Of a DNA stretch of 64,000 nt, positions 18,191-28,903 are shown one piece after another (within the stretch, counting starts at the first letter, position 1; every line of letters begins with the position of its first letter). Location of the stretch: the NCBI RefSeq assembly GCF_013113835.1, contig NZ_VTYQ01000009.1, positions 62,001-126,000 of the forward strand, given 5' to 3'. The notes beneath the pieces were generated by a model. It had not been told where the DNA came from. It ran no database searches and saw only the letters and a program-made list of their open reading frames with translations. Origin of the DNA: Vibrio sp. RE88. Lineage in GTDB: Bacteria > Pseudomonadota > Gammaproteobacteria > Enterobacterales > Vibrionaceae. The position numbers and the translations under genes were made by a program.

Positions 18191-18877
18191 ATGACCATGC
18201 CAGTAAATACAATTATGGGGTTATTTGCAAAGTCCCCTATTAAGCCTTTGCAGCGCCACGTAGTGTGTGTCAACGAATGTTGTTCTCACCTAGTGAATTT
18301 CTTTGAAGTCAGTTCAAAGGGTGACTGGGAAAAAGCATCAGAAATTCGTGCACAGATTTCTCACCTAGAGAAAGAAGCTGACGTACTTAAGCGCGAAATT
18401 CGCCTTAAACTTCCTCGCGGTTTGTTTATGCCAGTAGATCGTAGCGACATGCTTGAACTACTGACTCAGCAAGACAAACTGGCAAACCTAGCAAAAGATA
18501 TTGCTGGCCGTGTATACGGTCGTCAATTGACTTTCCCAGAGCCTCTCCAAGAAAACTTCATTGCGTATGTTAAACGTTGTCTCGATGCAGCGAATCAGGC
18601 GCAAAAAGTCATCAATGAGCTCGATGAGTTATTGGAAACTGGATTTAAAGGCCGCGAAGTAACGCTTGTGGCTGAAATGATCCATCAACTGGATGTGATT
18701 GAGGACGATACTGACGCGATGCAGATTCAACTTCGCCAACAACTGATGGCGGTTGAAAACGATCTGAATCCGATCGATGTAATGTTCCTTTATAAGATTC
18801 TTGAATGGGTAGGTGGCATAGCTGATCAGGCGCAACGTGTTGGTGCGCGTCTAGAGCTAATGTTGTCTCGCTCATAA
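18191..18877 (+). CDS. DUF47 / TIGR00153 family protein (PhoU-like), partner of the PiT transporter
   Basis: A 228-aa alpha-helical protein of the DUF47/TIGR00153 family, distantly related to PhoU. The N-terminus (GLFAKSPIKPLQRHV), the repeated acidic helices with the E-x-x-x-D pattern, and IEDDTDAMQIQLR fit the family. DUF47 genes commonly precede PiT-type phosphate transporters, as here, and the protein is thought to regulate or assist the transporter; the mechanism is not established. The start may be ATG 18191 or ATG 18197, which share a weak TAGG site. A GC-rich hairpin separates it from the transporter gene. Confidence 0.85.
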   Translation: MTMPVNTIMGLFAKSPIKPLQRHVVCVNECCSHLVNFFEVSSKGDWEKASEIRAQISHLEKEADVLKREIRLKLPRGLFMPVDRSDMLELLTQQDKLANLAKDIAGRVYGRQLTFPEPLQENFIAYVKRCLDAANQAQKVINELDELLETGFKGREVTLVAEMIHQLDVIEDDTDAMQIQLRQQLMAVENDLNPIDVMFLYKILEWVGGIADQAQRVGARLELMLSRS

Positions 18878-18921
18878 ACAAATAAGTTAACCAAATAACG
18901 AAGAGCATCTTAATAGCACTC

Positions 18922-18962
18922 CCCTGATAGGCGTTAAATAATGAGACGCCGAAGGGGTTTTG
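18922..18962 (+). terminator. Intercistronic hairpin between DUF47 gene and PiT gene
   Basis: CCCCT pairs with AGGGG (18954-18958) and, nested inside, GGCGT with ACGCC, followed by TTTT. It looks like a weak or conditional terminator 45 bp before the transporter ATG. It could also protect the upstream mRNA from 3' decay. Confidence 0.55.
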
Positions 18963-19007
18963 TCGTGCCTAATTTGCTCCGCTTGTTATCAACAACTAGG
19001 TATTACG

Positions 19008-20267
19008 ATGGATATCCTTGCGAACTACGGCACTGTCCTGATTATTATTGCAGCAGCTTTCGGCTTTATGATGGCGATTGGTATTGGCGCGAATGATGTA
19101 GCCAATGCGATGGGTACATCGGTAGGCTCTAAAGCGCTAACCGTAAAACAAGCGATCATTATCGCGATGATCTTTGAATTTGCGGGGGCATACCTTGCAG
19201 GCGGTGAAGTAACCGACACTATCCGTAAAGGCGTCATCGAAACGTCACTCTTTGCTAGCCAGCCGGACGTTCTTGTCTTTGGTATGATGTCAGCCCTTCT
19301 TGCGGCGGGTACATGGCTCCTTCTTGCTTCTTACATGGGTTGGCCTGTATCAACCACTCACTCGATCATTGGTGCCATCATCGGTTTTGCCTGTGTGTCT
19401 GTGGGTACCGAAGCGGTCGATTGGGGCTCAGTTCAAGGCATCGTAGGTAGCTGGATCATTACTCCAGTCATCTCAGGTTTCTTTGCGTACGTGATTTTTG
19501 TCAGCGCCCAGCGCCTGATCTTTGATACCGAGAAGCCACTCTTCAACGCTAAACGTTTCGTTCCAGTCTACATGTTCATCACTACCATGGTGATTGCTCT
19601 AGTAACGATCAAGAAAGGCCTAAAGCACGTTGGTCTGCACCTTTCTGATGGCGAAGCGTGGATGTGGGCGGCTGCGGTATCTGCACTGGTTATGGCGGGC
19701 GGTTACTTCTACATTCAGAAGAAATTCTCAAGCCGCGAAGATGACCACGGTTTCGCTGGCGTTGAAGGTATCTTCAGCGTACTTATGGTGATCACGGCGT
19801 GTGCGATGGCATTCGCTCACGGTTCAAACGACGTTGCTAACGCGATTGGCCCTCTGTCTGCAGTGGTATCTACCATCGAACACATGGGCGAAATCACAAC
19901 CAAGAGCTCTATCGCTTGGTGGATTCTACCTCTTGGCGGTTTCGGTATCGTTGTTGGTCTAGCGACACTTGGCCACAAGGTAATGGCAACTGTTGGTACA
20001 GGTATCACTGAACTGACACCAAGCCGCGGCTTCGCAGCTCAGCTAGCAACTGCATGTACTGTTGTTCTGGCATCAGGTACTGGTCTTCCTATCTCAACCA
20101 CCCAAACACTGGTTGGTGCGGTATTAGGTGTTGGTTTTGCTCGCGGTATCGCAGCATTGAACCTAGGTGTTGTACGTAACATTGTTGCATCTTGGATTGT
20201 GACACTGCCAGCAGGTGCACTACTTGCGGTTGTGTTCTTCTACGCAATTCAAGCGATGTTCATCTGA
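19008..20267 (+). CDS. PiT-family low-affinity inorganic phosphate transporter
   Basis: A 419-aa membrane transporter of the PiT (Pit/PHO4) family, moving phosphate with H+ or Na+. Both family repeats carry the signature: GIGANDVANAMGTSVGSKALT near residue 25 and AHGSNDVANAIGPLSAVV near residue 270. About 10-12 membrane helices are visible. The frame is open to 18960, but ATG 19008 (MDILANYGTVL) follows AGG by 7 bp and gives the usual N-terminus. The order DUF47-PiT is common in marine gammaproteobacteria. Cation choice cannot be read from sequence. Confidence 0.93.
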   Translation: MDILANYGTVLIIIAAAFGFMMAIGIGANDVANAMGTSVGSKALTVKQAIIIAMIFEFAGAYLAGGEVTDTIRKGVIETSLFASQPDVLVFGMMSALLAAGTWLLLASYMGWPVSTTHSIIGAIIGFACVSVGTEAVDWGSVQGIVGSWIITPVISGFFAYVIFVSAQRLIFDTEKPLFNAKRFVPVYMFITTMVIALVTIKKGLKHVGLHLSDGEAWMWAAAVSALVMAGGYFYIQKKFSSREDDHGFAGVEGIFSVLMVITACAMAFAHGSNDVANAIGPLSAVVSTIEHMGEITTKSSIAWWILPLGGFGIVVGLATLGHKVMATVGTGITELTPSRGFAAQLATACTVVLASGTGLPISTTQTLVGAVLGVGFARGIAALNLGVVRNIVASWIVTLPAGALLAVVFFYAIQAMFI

Positions 20268-20321
20268 TGAGCAAGTCAATGATGTGTTAATACACTGTCA
20301 TTATTGACTCAAATCCACAGA

Positions 20322-20345
20322 AAGGGAGGCTCAGCCTCCCTTCTT
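20322..20345 (+). terminator. Terminator after the PiT gene
   Basis: Perfect nine-base stem AAGGGAGGC / GCCTCCCTT with a TCA loop, followed by CTTT. The U-run is short, so strength is uncertain. Confidence 0.65.
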
Positions 20346-20421
20346 TGTTGCAGTGACTGGGGAAACTACTTACTATTTGGCACTAGCAAGTTATAGACAA
20401 AAGACTGTTAAAGGATTTACC

Positions 20422-21033
20422 GTGAAAAAACTGGTTTGCTTCGTTCTAGCATCACTGCTCGCTGTTCCAGCAGCAATGGCTCAAGACCGATACATTTCTG
20501 ATAAGCTATTTACCTACATGCACTCTGGTCCTAGCAACCAATTCCGCATTATCGGCAGTGTCGATGCCGGTGACAAAGTGAAGCAACTTTCGACCAACCG
20601 CGATACTGGCTACACTCAGATTGAAGATGCCAAGGGTCGTAAGGGCTGGGTCGAGAGCCGTTTCGTCACACGACAAGAAAGTATGGCGCTTCGTCTGCCT
20701 AAGCTAGAAAAAGAACTGGCAGATGTTAAAGGAAAACTTGCCAATGCACGCTCTAGCGCTGACCAAGAAAAAGCAGGTTTAGCGGACTCACTAGAAAATC
20801 GTAATAGTCAGATTGCTGAACTTGAGAAGAGCTACGGTGAAATCAGTCAACAGCTGACAGCTTCACAAGAAGAAGTCCGTAATCTACGTGCCAAGCTGGA
20901 TACACAAAAAGATGACCTATTACTGAAGTACTTTATGTACGGCGGTGGTGTAGCAGGTATTGGATTGCTGTTTGGCCTGCTCTTGCCACACATTATTCCA
21001 CGCAGAAAGCGTTCTCCATCTGGCTGGGCGTAA
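20422..21033 (+). CDS. YgiM-like SH3-domain membrane protein (TIGR04211 family)
   Basis: A 203-aa envelope protein. It has a signal peptide (VKKLVCFVLASLLAVPAAMA, cleaved before QDRYIS), a bacterial SH3 domain (about 20-85; YMHSGPSNQFRIIGSV...GWVESRFV), a long coiled coil (about 90-165) and one C-terminal membrane span (YGGGVAGIGLLFGLLLPHII) with a basic tail. This matches the TIGR04211/YgiM architecture. GTG at 20422 is chosen because AAGGA lies about 7 bp upstream and the signal peptide begins there; the frame is open to 20353. In E. coli ygiM lies directly upstream of cca; here gspBA intervene on the opposite strand. Function is not established. Confidence 0.85.
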   Translation: MKKLVCFVLASLLAVPAAMAQDRYISDKLFTYMHSGPSNQFRIIGSVDAGDKVKQLSTNRDTGYTQIEDAKGRKGWVESRFVTRQESMALRLPKLEKELADVKGKLANARSSADQEKAGLADSLENRNSQIAELEKSYGEISQQLTASQEEVRNLRAKLDTQKDDLLLKYFMYGGGVAGIGLLFGLLLPHIIPRRKRSPSGWA

Positions 21034-21045
21034 ATACGGAACATC

Positions 21046-21073
21046 AAAAAAGGTCGCCTTGGCGACCTTTTTT
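21046..21073. terminator. Bidirectional terminator between the YgiM-like gene and gspB
   Basis: Perfect inverted repeat AAAAAAGGTCGCC / GGCGACCTTTTTT with A and T tracts on both sides; it serves both convergent genes. Its layout resembles the terminator at 2138-2163. Confidence 0.88.
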
Positions 21074-21074
21074 A

Positions 21075-21836
21075 TTATCCTTTCCAATCATACAAAGCTG
21101 GCACTTCAATCACTGAGCCTTTAAATGAAATCGCACTGCGCTGCGGTTCAATATGCTGCAATTGAATGTCATTGCTGATCCAGTCGCCTTCGCGATATTC
21201 AGTCCCATTGACTTTCACCCAACGTTTGTCTGGGTTGCTTGAGTAAACGTGTGTCTGGAAATTCAGCGGTGGCAGCTTCCCTTGCCACTGTCGGCTGTGT
21301 ATCGCTAAATCGGATGCCTCACTGTCATCATATTTTGGCTCTGGGTTTGCACTCGACTCCAGTGCTGATTCAACCCGCATAGCCAGCTCAGGTGATAAGC
21401 CAGATAAATCTAAACCATCGAGTAGTGTACTGTTTTCTGACTGAGAAGGCGGCTGAACAGGTACCTGAGGTTGAACCACTGGAGGTGGAGTTTCTTGGCT
21501 TGCCACTTCTATATGACCAGTATCAGTCTGAGCATATTCGTAAGTTTCACGAAGCTCGCTAAATGATGGGTAAGGCAAAGTCTGATACGCAAATGGAACT
21601 TCTAACACTTGAGGTGTCGCTTGATGGCTTGCTTGCCATTGCTCTCGTTGCTCGAGGTAACTCTGATATGTACTTAGAGCTCCCGTCACCAACGCAGGGG
21701 CAACAATAACCGTAGCTAACAACCAGCCTGATACCGCCTGTCGAGGTCGCGCATCATTGGCGGATTGGTAATGATTCATGCTAAACGTCTGATGGTGTTG
21801 CTCAGAGTGTTCTAAAGCCTGCAGTACTTTTGACAT
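21075..21836 (-). CDS. gspB: General secretion pathway protein B (ExeB/GspB)
   Basis: A 253-aa bitopic inner-membrane protein: short cytoplasmic N-terminus, one membrane span (about 37-58, SGWLLATVIVAPALVTGALSTY), a Pro/Gln-rich periplasmic linker (PPPVVQPQVPVQPPSQSE) and a C-terminal GspB/PulB-type domain (about 175-253, with LPPLNFQTHVYSSNPDKRWVKVNG and the closing IEVPALYDW). With GspA it carries the type II secretion secretin through the peptidoglycan in Aeromonas and Vibrio. Its ATG shares a base with the exeA stop (TAATG). The core T2SS genes are elsewhere. Confidence 0.9.
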   Translation of the reverse strand: MSKVLQALEHSEQHHQTFSMNHYQSANDARPRQAVSGWLLATVIVAPALVTGALSTYQSYLEQREQWQASHQATPQVLEVPFAYQTLPYPSFSELRETYEYAQTDTGHIEVASQETPPPVVQPQVPVQPPSQSENSTLLDGLDLSGLSPELAMRVESALESSANPEPKYDDSEASDLAIHSRQWQGKLPPLNFQTHVYSSNPDKRWVKVNGTEYREGDWISNDIQLQHIEPQRSAISFKGSVIEVPALYDWKG

Positions 21837-23446
21837 TATGCTTTCTCCTCTGAGGCAGTTAACGAAGGGGCATGCTCTTGAGAAAGCTTCTCAAGGCGTT
21901 GCAAGGTTCTTCGCCCAGCAATGCCATCCACATGGAGCCCTTGCCATTGCTGGAAGAGCTCAACCTTGCGCATCAGTTCCTGATCATAAACATCGGACTC
22001 TCTTTCCGGTTCACCCAGAATTTTAGATAAACGATCATCCAACTCAGCGATCGCTTGTCCTGACATGTTAGGTTTCAGAGTCTGATGCCAGTAACCTTGC
22101 CAGATCTGGTGATACTGCCCCTGCCATAACTCGTTGAGTTTGGTGAGCGGCAATTCAATTCGCTCCGTTCCTAATAATAGCTGAGCGGAATCCTGTGTGA
22201 GCTTATATAGCACAGCATAACTTTGCAGGCCGTCTTTGCTGAGGGACAAAAGGACGGGAACATTAGCTTGTCTGAGCGTATTCAGCGTGCCACGAGATTG
22301 AGTACAACGGAACGCACTTTGATCACTTTGCTGGCAAAGGCGCTCAGCCACAGAGGCATTCAGCCCCCACACATGGTACAACTCCGTAATACCTTGCTGG
22401 AAATCCGTTGCACGAGCAAGAGTAGATTGTAATTCAACAGGAAAGATTTCCTTTTCTACCGCTTCCACATTTGATGCTGGATACGCTTCACTTAGGTGCG
22501 CTTCAATCGACGTACTGAAAAGCATTGGAGTCAGCCAATAACTACTGACAGCCAGTACAGCACCAACGGCAGCGGCAATACCGAGTGGTGAACGCTGTGA
22601 CAATGAAGGCACTGGTTGAGCGGGCTGATGATACGAGGTTTGAAAACTCATCACCTCTTCGCAAGCCGCTTCAACACTAGAATGGCTCGGTACCGCTTCT
22701 CCGATGCTGTAAGCTCGTTTTAAAGCCGCATCGCAAATCAGATTAATCAGGCGTGGAATACCCAGCGACTGCTGCGCAATATGCTTGAGTGACTTTGCTG
22801 AGAACAAACTCGCTTCGCCACCCGCCAATTCAAGACGATACTGAATATAACTGGCGGTTTCTTTGCTATCCAATGGCAACAGGTGGTATCGCCCCGTAAT
22901 ACGCTGCGCTAACTGGCGCAACTGAGGCATCTGTAATTTCTGCTGCAATTCTGGTTGACCCACCAGTAGTACTTTAAGTAGCTTCTGGTTGTCCGTCTCT
23001 AGATTGGTCAATAAACGCAACTGCTCTAGCACTTCAGCGGACAAATGCTGTGCTTCGTCGATGACCAGCAAAGTCTGAATACCATTGGCATATGTGCTAA
23101 GCAGAAATTCATGAATCTTCTGATTCAGTTGTTTGAGCGTTGCACCAGATTGATACTCAATCGAAAATTCATCGCAGATTGCTTCAAGCAACTCTATGCT
23201 TGAAAAGGTAGGGTTGAGGATTAAACCCGGCTGAGTATCCGTGCCGAGTGATTTCAGCAATGCACGTGCAACGGTTGTCTTACCGGTACCAACTTCACCA
23301 GACAGCATCGCAAACCCCCCACCCTCACCAAGGCCCGCTTGTAAGCGAAACAGCGCTTCTTTATGCCTTTGGCTTTGGAACAGGAAACGAGAATTCGGCA
23401 CAATCGAAAACGGCAGCTCTGTGAATCCAAAATGTTGTTTATACAT
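21836..23446 (-). CDS. gspA: General secretion pathway ATPase A (ExeA/GspA)
   Basis: A 536-aa AAA+ ATPase of the GspA/ExeA family that binds peptidoglycan and helps assemble the type II secretion secretin. The cytoplasmic ATPase domain has Walker A GEVGTGKTT (about 48-56) and Walker B LLVIDEAQHL; a single membrane span follows near residue 290 (LGIAAAVGAVLAVSSYWLTPML). The periplasmic part ends in a peptidoglycan-binding module (VELFQQWQGLHVDGIAGRRTLQRLE, close to 500-525). The frame runs to 23506, but ATG 23446 (MYKQHFGFTELPFSI) is the family N-terminus. It forms an operon with gspB and is divergent from cca. Confidence 0.93.
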   Translation of the reverse strand: MYKQHFGFTELPFSIVPNSRFLFQSQRHKEALFRLQAGLGEGGGFAMLSGEVGTGKTTVARALLKSLGTDTQPGLILNPTFSSIELLEAICDEFSIEYQSGATLKQLNQKIHEFLLSTYANGIQTLLVIDEAQHLSAEVLEQLRLLTNLETDNQKLLKVLLVGQPELQQKLQMPQLRQLAQRITGRYHLLPLDSKETASYIQYRLELAGGEASLFSAKSLKHIAQQSLGIPRLINLICDAALKRAYSIGEAVPSHSSVEAACEEVMSFQTSYHQPAQPVPSLSQRSPLGIAAAVGAVLAVSSYWLTPMLFSTSIEAHLSEAYPASNVEAVEKEIFPVELQSTLARATDFQQGITELYHVWGLNASVAERLCQQSDQSAFRCTQSRGTLNTLRQANVPVLLSLSKDGLQSYAVLYKLTQDSAQLLLGTERIELPLTKLNELWQGQYHQIWQGYWHQTLKPNMSGQAIAELDDRLSKILGEPERESDVYDQELMRKVELFQQWQGLHVDGIAGRRTLQRLEKLSQEHAPSLTASEEKA

Positions 23447-23536
23447 ACTTCTCGTCTCTGGGAATTTACCGATAAGAAAAGTACCATTGCTGGCATGAAT
23501 AGCCAATTCTAAAATCCGAATTTAAGAGAGACATCT

Positions 23537-24754
23537 GTGCAAATATTTCTGGTTGGTGGTGCAGTCCGCGATAAACTGCTGAAAATCGACGTTTACGACC
23601 AAGACTGGGTAGTGGTTGGCGCATCACCTCAGGTATTACTCGACCAAGGTTTTGTTGCTGTTGGCAAGGACTTCCCTGTATTCCTACACCCTAAAACCAA
23701 GCAAGAACACGCCCTCGCAAGAACCGAGCGAAAAACTGGTTCGGGCTACAAAGGCTTTGATTGTTATTTTGCTCCTGATGTCACTCTTGAAGAGGACTTG
23801 ATTCGCCGAGATTTAACCATCAATGCAATGGCAGAAGACGCTCAAGGTCAGATTGTCGACCCTTACGGTGGCCAAAAAGATCTCAATGATCGTATTCTTC
23901 GCCACGTTTCAGATGCGTTTACAGAAGATCCTCTTCGCGTACTCCGAGTCGCACGATTTGCGGCGAAATTGCATCACCTTGGTTTTACCATCGCCCCAGA
24001 AACTCAACAGTTAATGGCTCAGATTGTCCAGTCTGGAGAGCTTGAGCATTTAACGGCTGAACGTGTATGGCAGGAATGGCACAAATCGCTCTCAACCCAA
24101 GATCCGCAGATTTTTCTATCGGTACTGCGTGACTGCGGCGCCCTCAAAGTGATTCTTCCTGAATTAGATCGCCTGTTTGGTGTACCTCAACCAGAAAAGT
24201 GGCACCCGGAAATCGATACCGGTATTCATAACCTTTTAGTGGCGAAACAGGCTGCCCTACTCAGCCCCTCTCACAGAGTACGCTTTGCCGCGCAGATGCA
24301 CGATTTAGGCAAAGGAGTGACACCAAAAGATGAGTGGCCTAGCCACAAGAAGCACTGTCACACGGGCCTCAGCATCATCAAAAAACTGTGTGAGCGGGTT
24401 CGTATTCCGAATGAATATCGCGATCTTGCGTTAATGGTGTGTGAGCAACACTCCAATATCCACCGAGCCGCTGAGCTTAGAGCCGATACCATTATTAAAA
24501 TCCTCAATGGCTTTGATGTATGGCGTAAACCCGAACGTTTAGAAGAAATCTTGCTGTCTTGCATGGCTGACAGCCGCGGTCGTACTGGCTTCGAAGATAT
24601 CGAGTACCCTCAAAAAGCTATTTTTGAGCAGGCATACCAAGCAGCACTGGCGGTTAACGTTCAAGACATCATACAGGATGGGTTCAAAGGCGCCGCGATC
24701 AGAAAAGAAATGGAGAATCGCCGAATTGAAGCCGTTCAGGCAACAAAAGTTTAA
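23537..24754 (+). CDS. cca: Multifunctional CCA tRNA nucleotidyltransferase
   Basis: Cca (405 aa) adds or repairs the CCA end of tRNAs and also carries phosphohydrolase activities. The N-terminal class II nucleotidyltransferase domain shows FLVGGAVRDKLL, DQDWVVVG and EEDLIRRDLTINAMA, followed by the tRNA-binding RVLRVARFAAKL. The C-terminal HD domain (about 228-330) has the H...HD pair (MHDLGKG), so this is the long form with phosphodiesterase and phosphatase functions. It starts with GTG after an AGAGAG site. It stands alone, divergent from gspAB and convergent with eno. Confidence 0.96.
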   Translation: MQIFLVGGAVRDKLLKIDVYDQDWVVVGASPQVLLDQGFVAVGKDFPVFLHPKTKQEHALARTERKTGSGYKGFDCYFAPDVTLEEDLIRRDLTINAMAEDAQGQIVDPYGGQKDLNDRILRHVSDAFTEDPLRVLRVARFAAKLHHLGFTIAPETQQLMAQIVQSGELEHLTAERVWQEWHKSLSTQDPQIFLSVLRDCGALKVILPELDRLFGVPQPEKWHPEIDTGIHNLLVAKQAALLSPSHRVRFAAQMHDLGKGVTPKDEWPSHKKHCHTGLSIIKKLCERVRIPNEYRDLALMVCEQHSNIHRAAELRADTIIKILNGFDVWRKPERLEEILLSCMADSRGRTGFEDIEYPQKAIFEQAYQAALAVNVQDIIQDGFKGAAIRKEMENRRIEAVQATKV

Positions 24755-24840
24755 GCATTGCACTCAAAGAGAAGTAGGTCATGTAAAACTGAGCATTAGT
24801 GCCTTCAGACTTATCACTGCCTGGTCTCTTCCCTAAAAAC

Positions 24841-24870
24841 AAAAACGCCCCCGAAATCGGAGGCATTTTT
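24841..24870 (-). terminator. eno terminator
   Basis: On the - strand GCCTCCG pairs with CGGGGGC (one G-U pair) around an AUUU loop, followed by GTTTTT. On the + strand the same hairpin has an A-C mismatch, so it favours termination of eno. Confidence 0.82.
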
Positions 24871-24899
24871 AAAACTTTAAGCTAATAATTCACTTGGAA

Positions 24900-26198
<1,299 letters not shown>

Positions 26199-26276
26199 TA
26201 ATGTTTCCTCTCGTTCAAATATAAATGTCAAATTTAAAAGGCAGCAGCACAACCTTCGCCACTGCCCGTATCCTTT

Positions 26277-27917
26277 TTACTTCTCTAATTCGCTGCGTTG
26301 GAATTCACCAGCCGCTTTTACGAACCCTGCGAATAGTGGGTGACCATCGCGAGGTGTCGAAGTGAACTCTGGGTGGAACTGAGCCGCTACAAACCATGGG
26401 TGAGCTGGATTCTCAATCACTTCCACAAGTTTCTTATCTGCTGACAGGCCTGACACTTTTAGGCCAGCTTTTTCAATTTTTGGACGCAGATTGTTGTTCA
26501 CTTCGTAACGGTGGCGGTGACGTTCATGAATCGTCGCGCTACCGTAGAGTTCACGAGCTTTAGTCCCTTTCTCTAGGTGACATAGCTGCGAACCAAGACG
26601 CATAGTACCGCCTAGGTCAGACTTTTCGGTACGTTCTTCAACTTTACCTTCACCGTCTACCCACTCTGTGATCAAACCTACCACAGGGTACTTTGTCTCT
26701 TTGTTAAATTCTGTTGAATGTGCACCTTCCATACCCGCAACGTTACGCGCGTATTCAATCAGTGCCACTTGCATACCCAAACAAATACCTAGGTAAGGAA
26801 CCTTGTTTTCACGAGCGTATTGCGCCGCACGGATTTTGCCTTCCACACCACGATCACCGAAACCACCAGGAACTAGGATAGCATCTAGACCTTCCAGCGC
26901 TTCTTCGCCTTTGGTTTCTACGTCTTGTGAGTCAACGTACTTAATCTTAACGCTCAAACGGTTCTTCAGACCTGCGTGTTTCAGCGCTTCGTTGACCGAC
27001 TTGTAAGCATCCGGCAGTTCGATGTACTTACCGACCATACCAATGGTCACTTCTGCCGTTGGGTTTGCTTCTTCATAGATAACCTGTTCCCACTCAGTCA
27101 GATCAGCTTCAGGAGCAGAAATACCGAAACGAGAACAAACCAGGTCGTCAAGACCTTGAGATTTGATCAATTGAGGGATCTTGTAGATTGAATCTACGTC
27201 CTTCATAGAGATAACCGCTTTTTCTTGTACGTTACAGAAAAGAGCGATCTTCTTACGCTCGTTCGCTGGGATCATGCGATCAGAGCGACAAACAAGAATA
27301 TCTGGTTGGATACCGATAGACAGCAGCTCTTTCACTGAGTGCTGAGTCGGCTTAGTTTTCACTTCACCTGCTGCGGCAAGGTAAGGAACCAGTGTCAGGT
27401 GCATGAACATAGCACGCTCACGGCCCAGCTCGACTGCTAGCTGACGAATGGCTTCCATAAATGGTAGTGATTCGATATCACCCACTGTACCGCCGACTTC
27501 AACGATAGCAACGTCATGGCCTTCAGAACCTGCGATTACGCGGTCTTTGATGGCGTTAGTGATATGAGGGATAACCTGAATCGTTGCACCTAGGTAATCA
27601 CCGCGACGTTCTTTGCGTAGAACATCTGCGTAAACACGACCGGCAGTGAAGTTGTTGCGCTTAGTCATCTTGGTGCGAATGAAACGCTCGTAGTGACCAA
27701 GGTCTAGGTCAGTTTCTGCGCCATCTTCCGTAACGAACACTTCACCGTGCTGAGTTGGGCTCATTGTGCCCGGGTCAACGTTGATGTAAGGGTCAAGCTT
27801 CATCATAGTCACTTTAAGACCACGAGCTTCAAGAATAGCGGCAAGAGATGCTGCTGCAATACCTTTACCTAGAGAGGATACAACCCCGCCAGTAACAAAA
27901 ATGTAATTTGTCGTCAT
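26277..27917 (-). CDS. pyrG: CTP synthase
   Basis: PyrG (546 aa) aminates UTP to CTP with glutamine as nitrogen donor. The N-terminal synthase domain begins TTNYIFVTGGVVSSLGKGI with the P-loop and later EVGGTVGDIES. The C-terminal class I amidotransferase domain (about 290-546) contains the catalytic Cys in GICLGMQ and the His/Glu pair in QFHPEFTS. Length matches E. coli (545 aa). It lies between mazG and eno, the conserved relA-mazG-pyrG-eno order. Confidence 0.98.
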   Translation of the reverse strand: MTTNYIFVTGGVVSSLGKGIAAASLAAILEARGLKVTMMKLDPYINVDPGTMSPTQHGEVFVTEDGAETDLDLGHYERFIRTKMTKRNNFTAGRVYADVLRKERRGDYLGATIQVIPHITNAIKDRVIAGSEGHDVAIVEVGGTVGDIESLPFMEAIRQLAVELGRERAMFMHLTLVPYLAAAGEVKTKPTQHSVKELLSIGIQPDILVCRSDRMIPANERKKIALFCNVQEKAVISMKDVDSIYKIPQLIKSQGLDDLVCSRFGISAPEADLTEWEQVIYEEANPTAEVTIGMVGKYIELPDAYKSVNEALKHAGLKNRLSVKIKYVDSQDVETKGEEALEGLDAILVPGGFGDRGVEGKIRAAQYARENKVPYLGICLGMQVALIEYARNVAGMEGAHSTEFNKETKYPVVGLITEWVDGEGKVEERTEKSDLGGTMRLGSQLCHLEKGTKARELYGSATIHERHRHRYEVNNNLRPKIEKAGLKVSGLSADKKLVEVIENPAHPWFVAAQFHPEFTSTPRDGHPLFAGFVKAAGEFQRSELEK

Positions 27918-28073
27918 GTTTAACCTGAAATTGGTTGAATGAGGGAAATGGATTTCTTCTGGACGGGAGATAAATATACCAGAAGACCCTTATCGCCACA
28001 ACGTGAAATCTATCACACTGTAATTTTTTATTTTTTGCTTCAAATCAAATTCGAGCAGCTCGACACATTGGGT

Positions 28074-28874
28074 TTATTGTCTCAACTCTCGCCGTTTCAC
28101 CTCATCCCACATGTTATCAAGTTGCTGTAAATTGAAGTCCGTCAACTGCTTACTTTGCTCAGCTACCATCTTCTCAACACCTTTAAATCGACGAGAAAAC
28201 TTGAGGTTTGCTTTGCTAAGTGCCGATTCAGGGTTTTGCCCAAGGTGACGGCTTAAGTTGACGACCGCAAACAACAAATCCCCCAGCTCAAGCTCTACTT
28301 TTTCATCATCGGGGGCCACTTGCAGCGCCTCATCCATGACTTCATCGACCTCTTCGCGCACCTTGTCGACAACCGGACCAAGCGAGTCCCAATCAAAACC
28401 AAATTTAGCGCACTTTTTCTGAATTTTGGTGGCTCGTGAAAGGGCCGGGAGCGAATTCGGTATTGAGTCTAGGATACTTTGTTCTTGTTTGCCGACTTCG
28501 GCTTTTTCTTTGGCTTTTTCCGCTTCCCAGTTGGCGTTGATTTCTTCGTCTGATTCAAATTCAACATCAGAAAAGACGTGGGGATGACGGCGAGTCAGCT
28601 TCTCATTCACTGTGTCAACAACATCTGAAAATTCAAACAACCCTTGCTCTTTTGCCAGCTGGCTGTAGAAAATCACCTGAAACAACAAATCCCCCAGCTC
28701 TTCCTGCAAATTTGGCCAGTCACGATTATGAATCGCATCCACCACTTCGTACGTTTCCTCAATGGTATGCGGAACAATAGTGTCAAAGCTTTGTTTTAGA
28801 TCCCACGGACAACCATTCTCAGGGTCACGAAGCTGCGCCATAATCGCTTCTAATCGTTCAATCGGGTGATTCAT
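28074..28874 (-). CDS. mazG: Nucleoside triphosphate pyrophosphohydrolase MazG
   Basis: MazG (266 aa from this start) hydrolyses NTPs to NMP and pyrophosphate, cleaning abnormal nucleotides and, in E. coli, lowering ppGpp. Two tandem MazG domains are present; the first has LRDPENGCPWDLKQ and EELGDLLFQVIFYS, the second EEVDEVMDEA and ELELGDLLFAVVNLSR, giving the repeated ExxE...ExxD metal ligands. ATG 28874 has AAAGGA about 10 bp upstream; the frame is open to 28922 but runs back into the relA terminator. In E. coli mazEF precedes mazG; it is absent here. Confidence 0.95.
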   Translation of the reverse strand: MNHPIERLEAIMAQLRDPENGCPWDLKQSFDTIVPHTIEETYEVVDAIHNRDWPNLQEELGDLLFQVIFYSQLAKEQGLFEFSDVVDTVNEKLTRRHPHVFSDVEFESDEEINANWEAEKAKEKAEVGKQEQSILDSIPNSLPALSRATKIQKKCAKFGFDWDSLGPVVDKVREEVDEVMDEALQVAPDDEKVELELGDLLFAVVNLSRHLGQNPESALSKANLKFSRRFKGVEKMVAEQSKQLTDFNLQQLDNMWDEVKRRELRQ

Positions 28875-28903
28875 AATCTTTGTTCCTTTAAACCTATCTA
28901 AAG

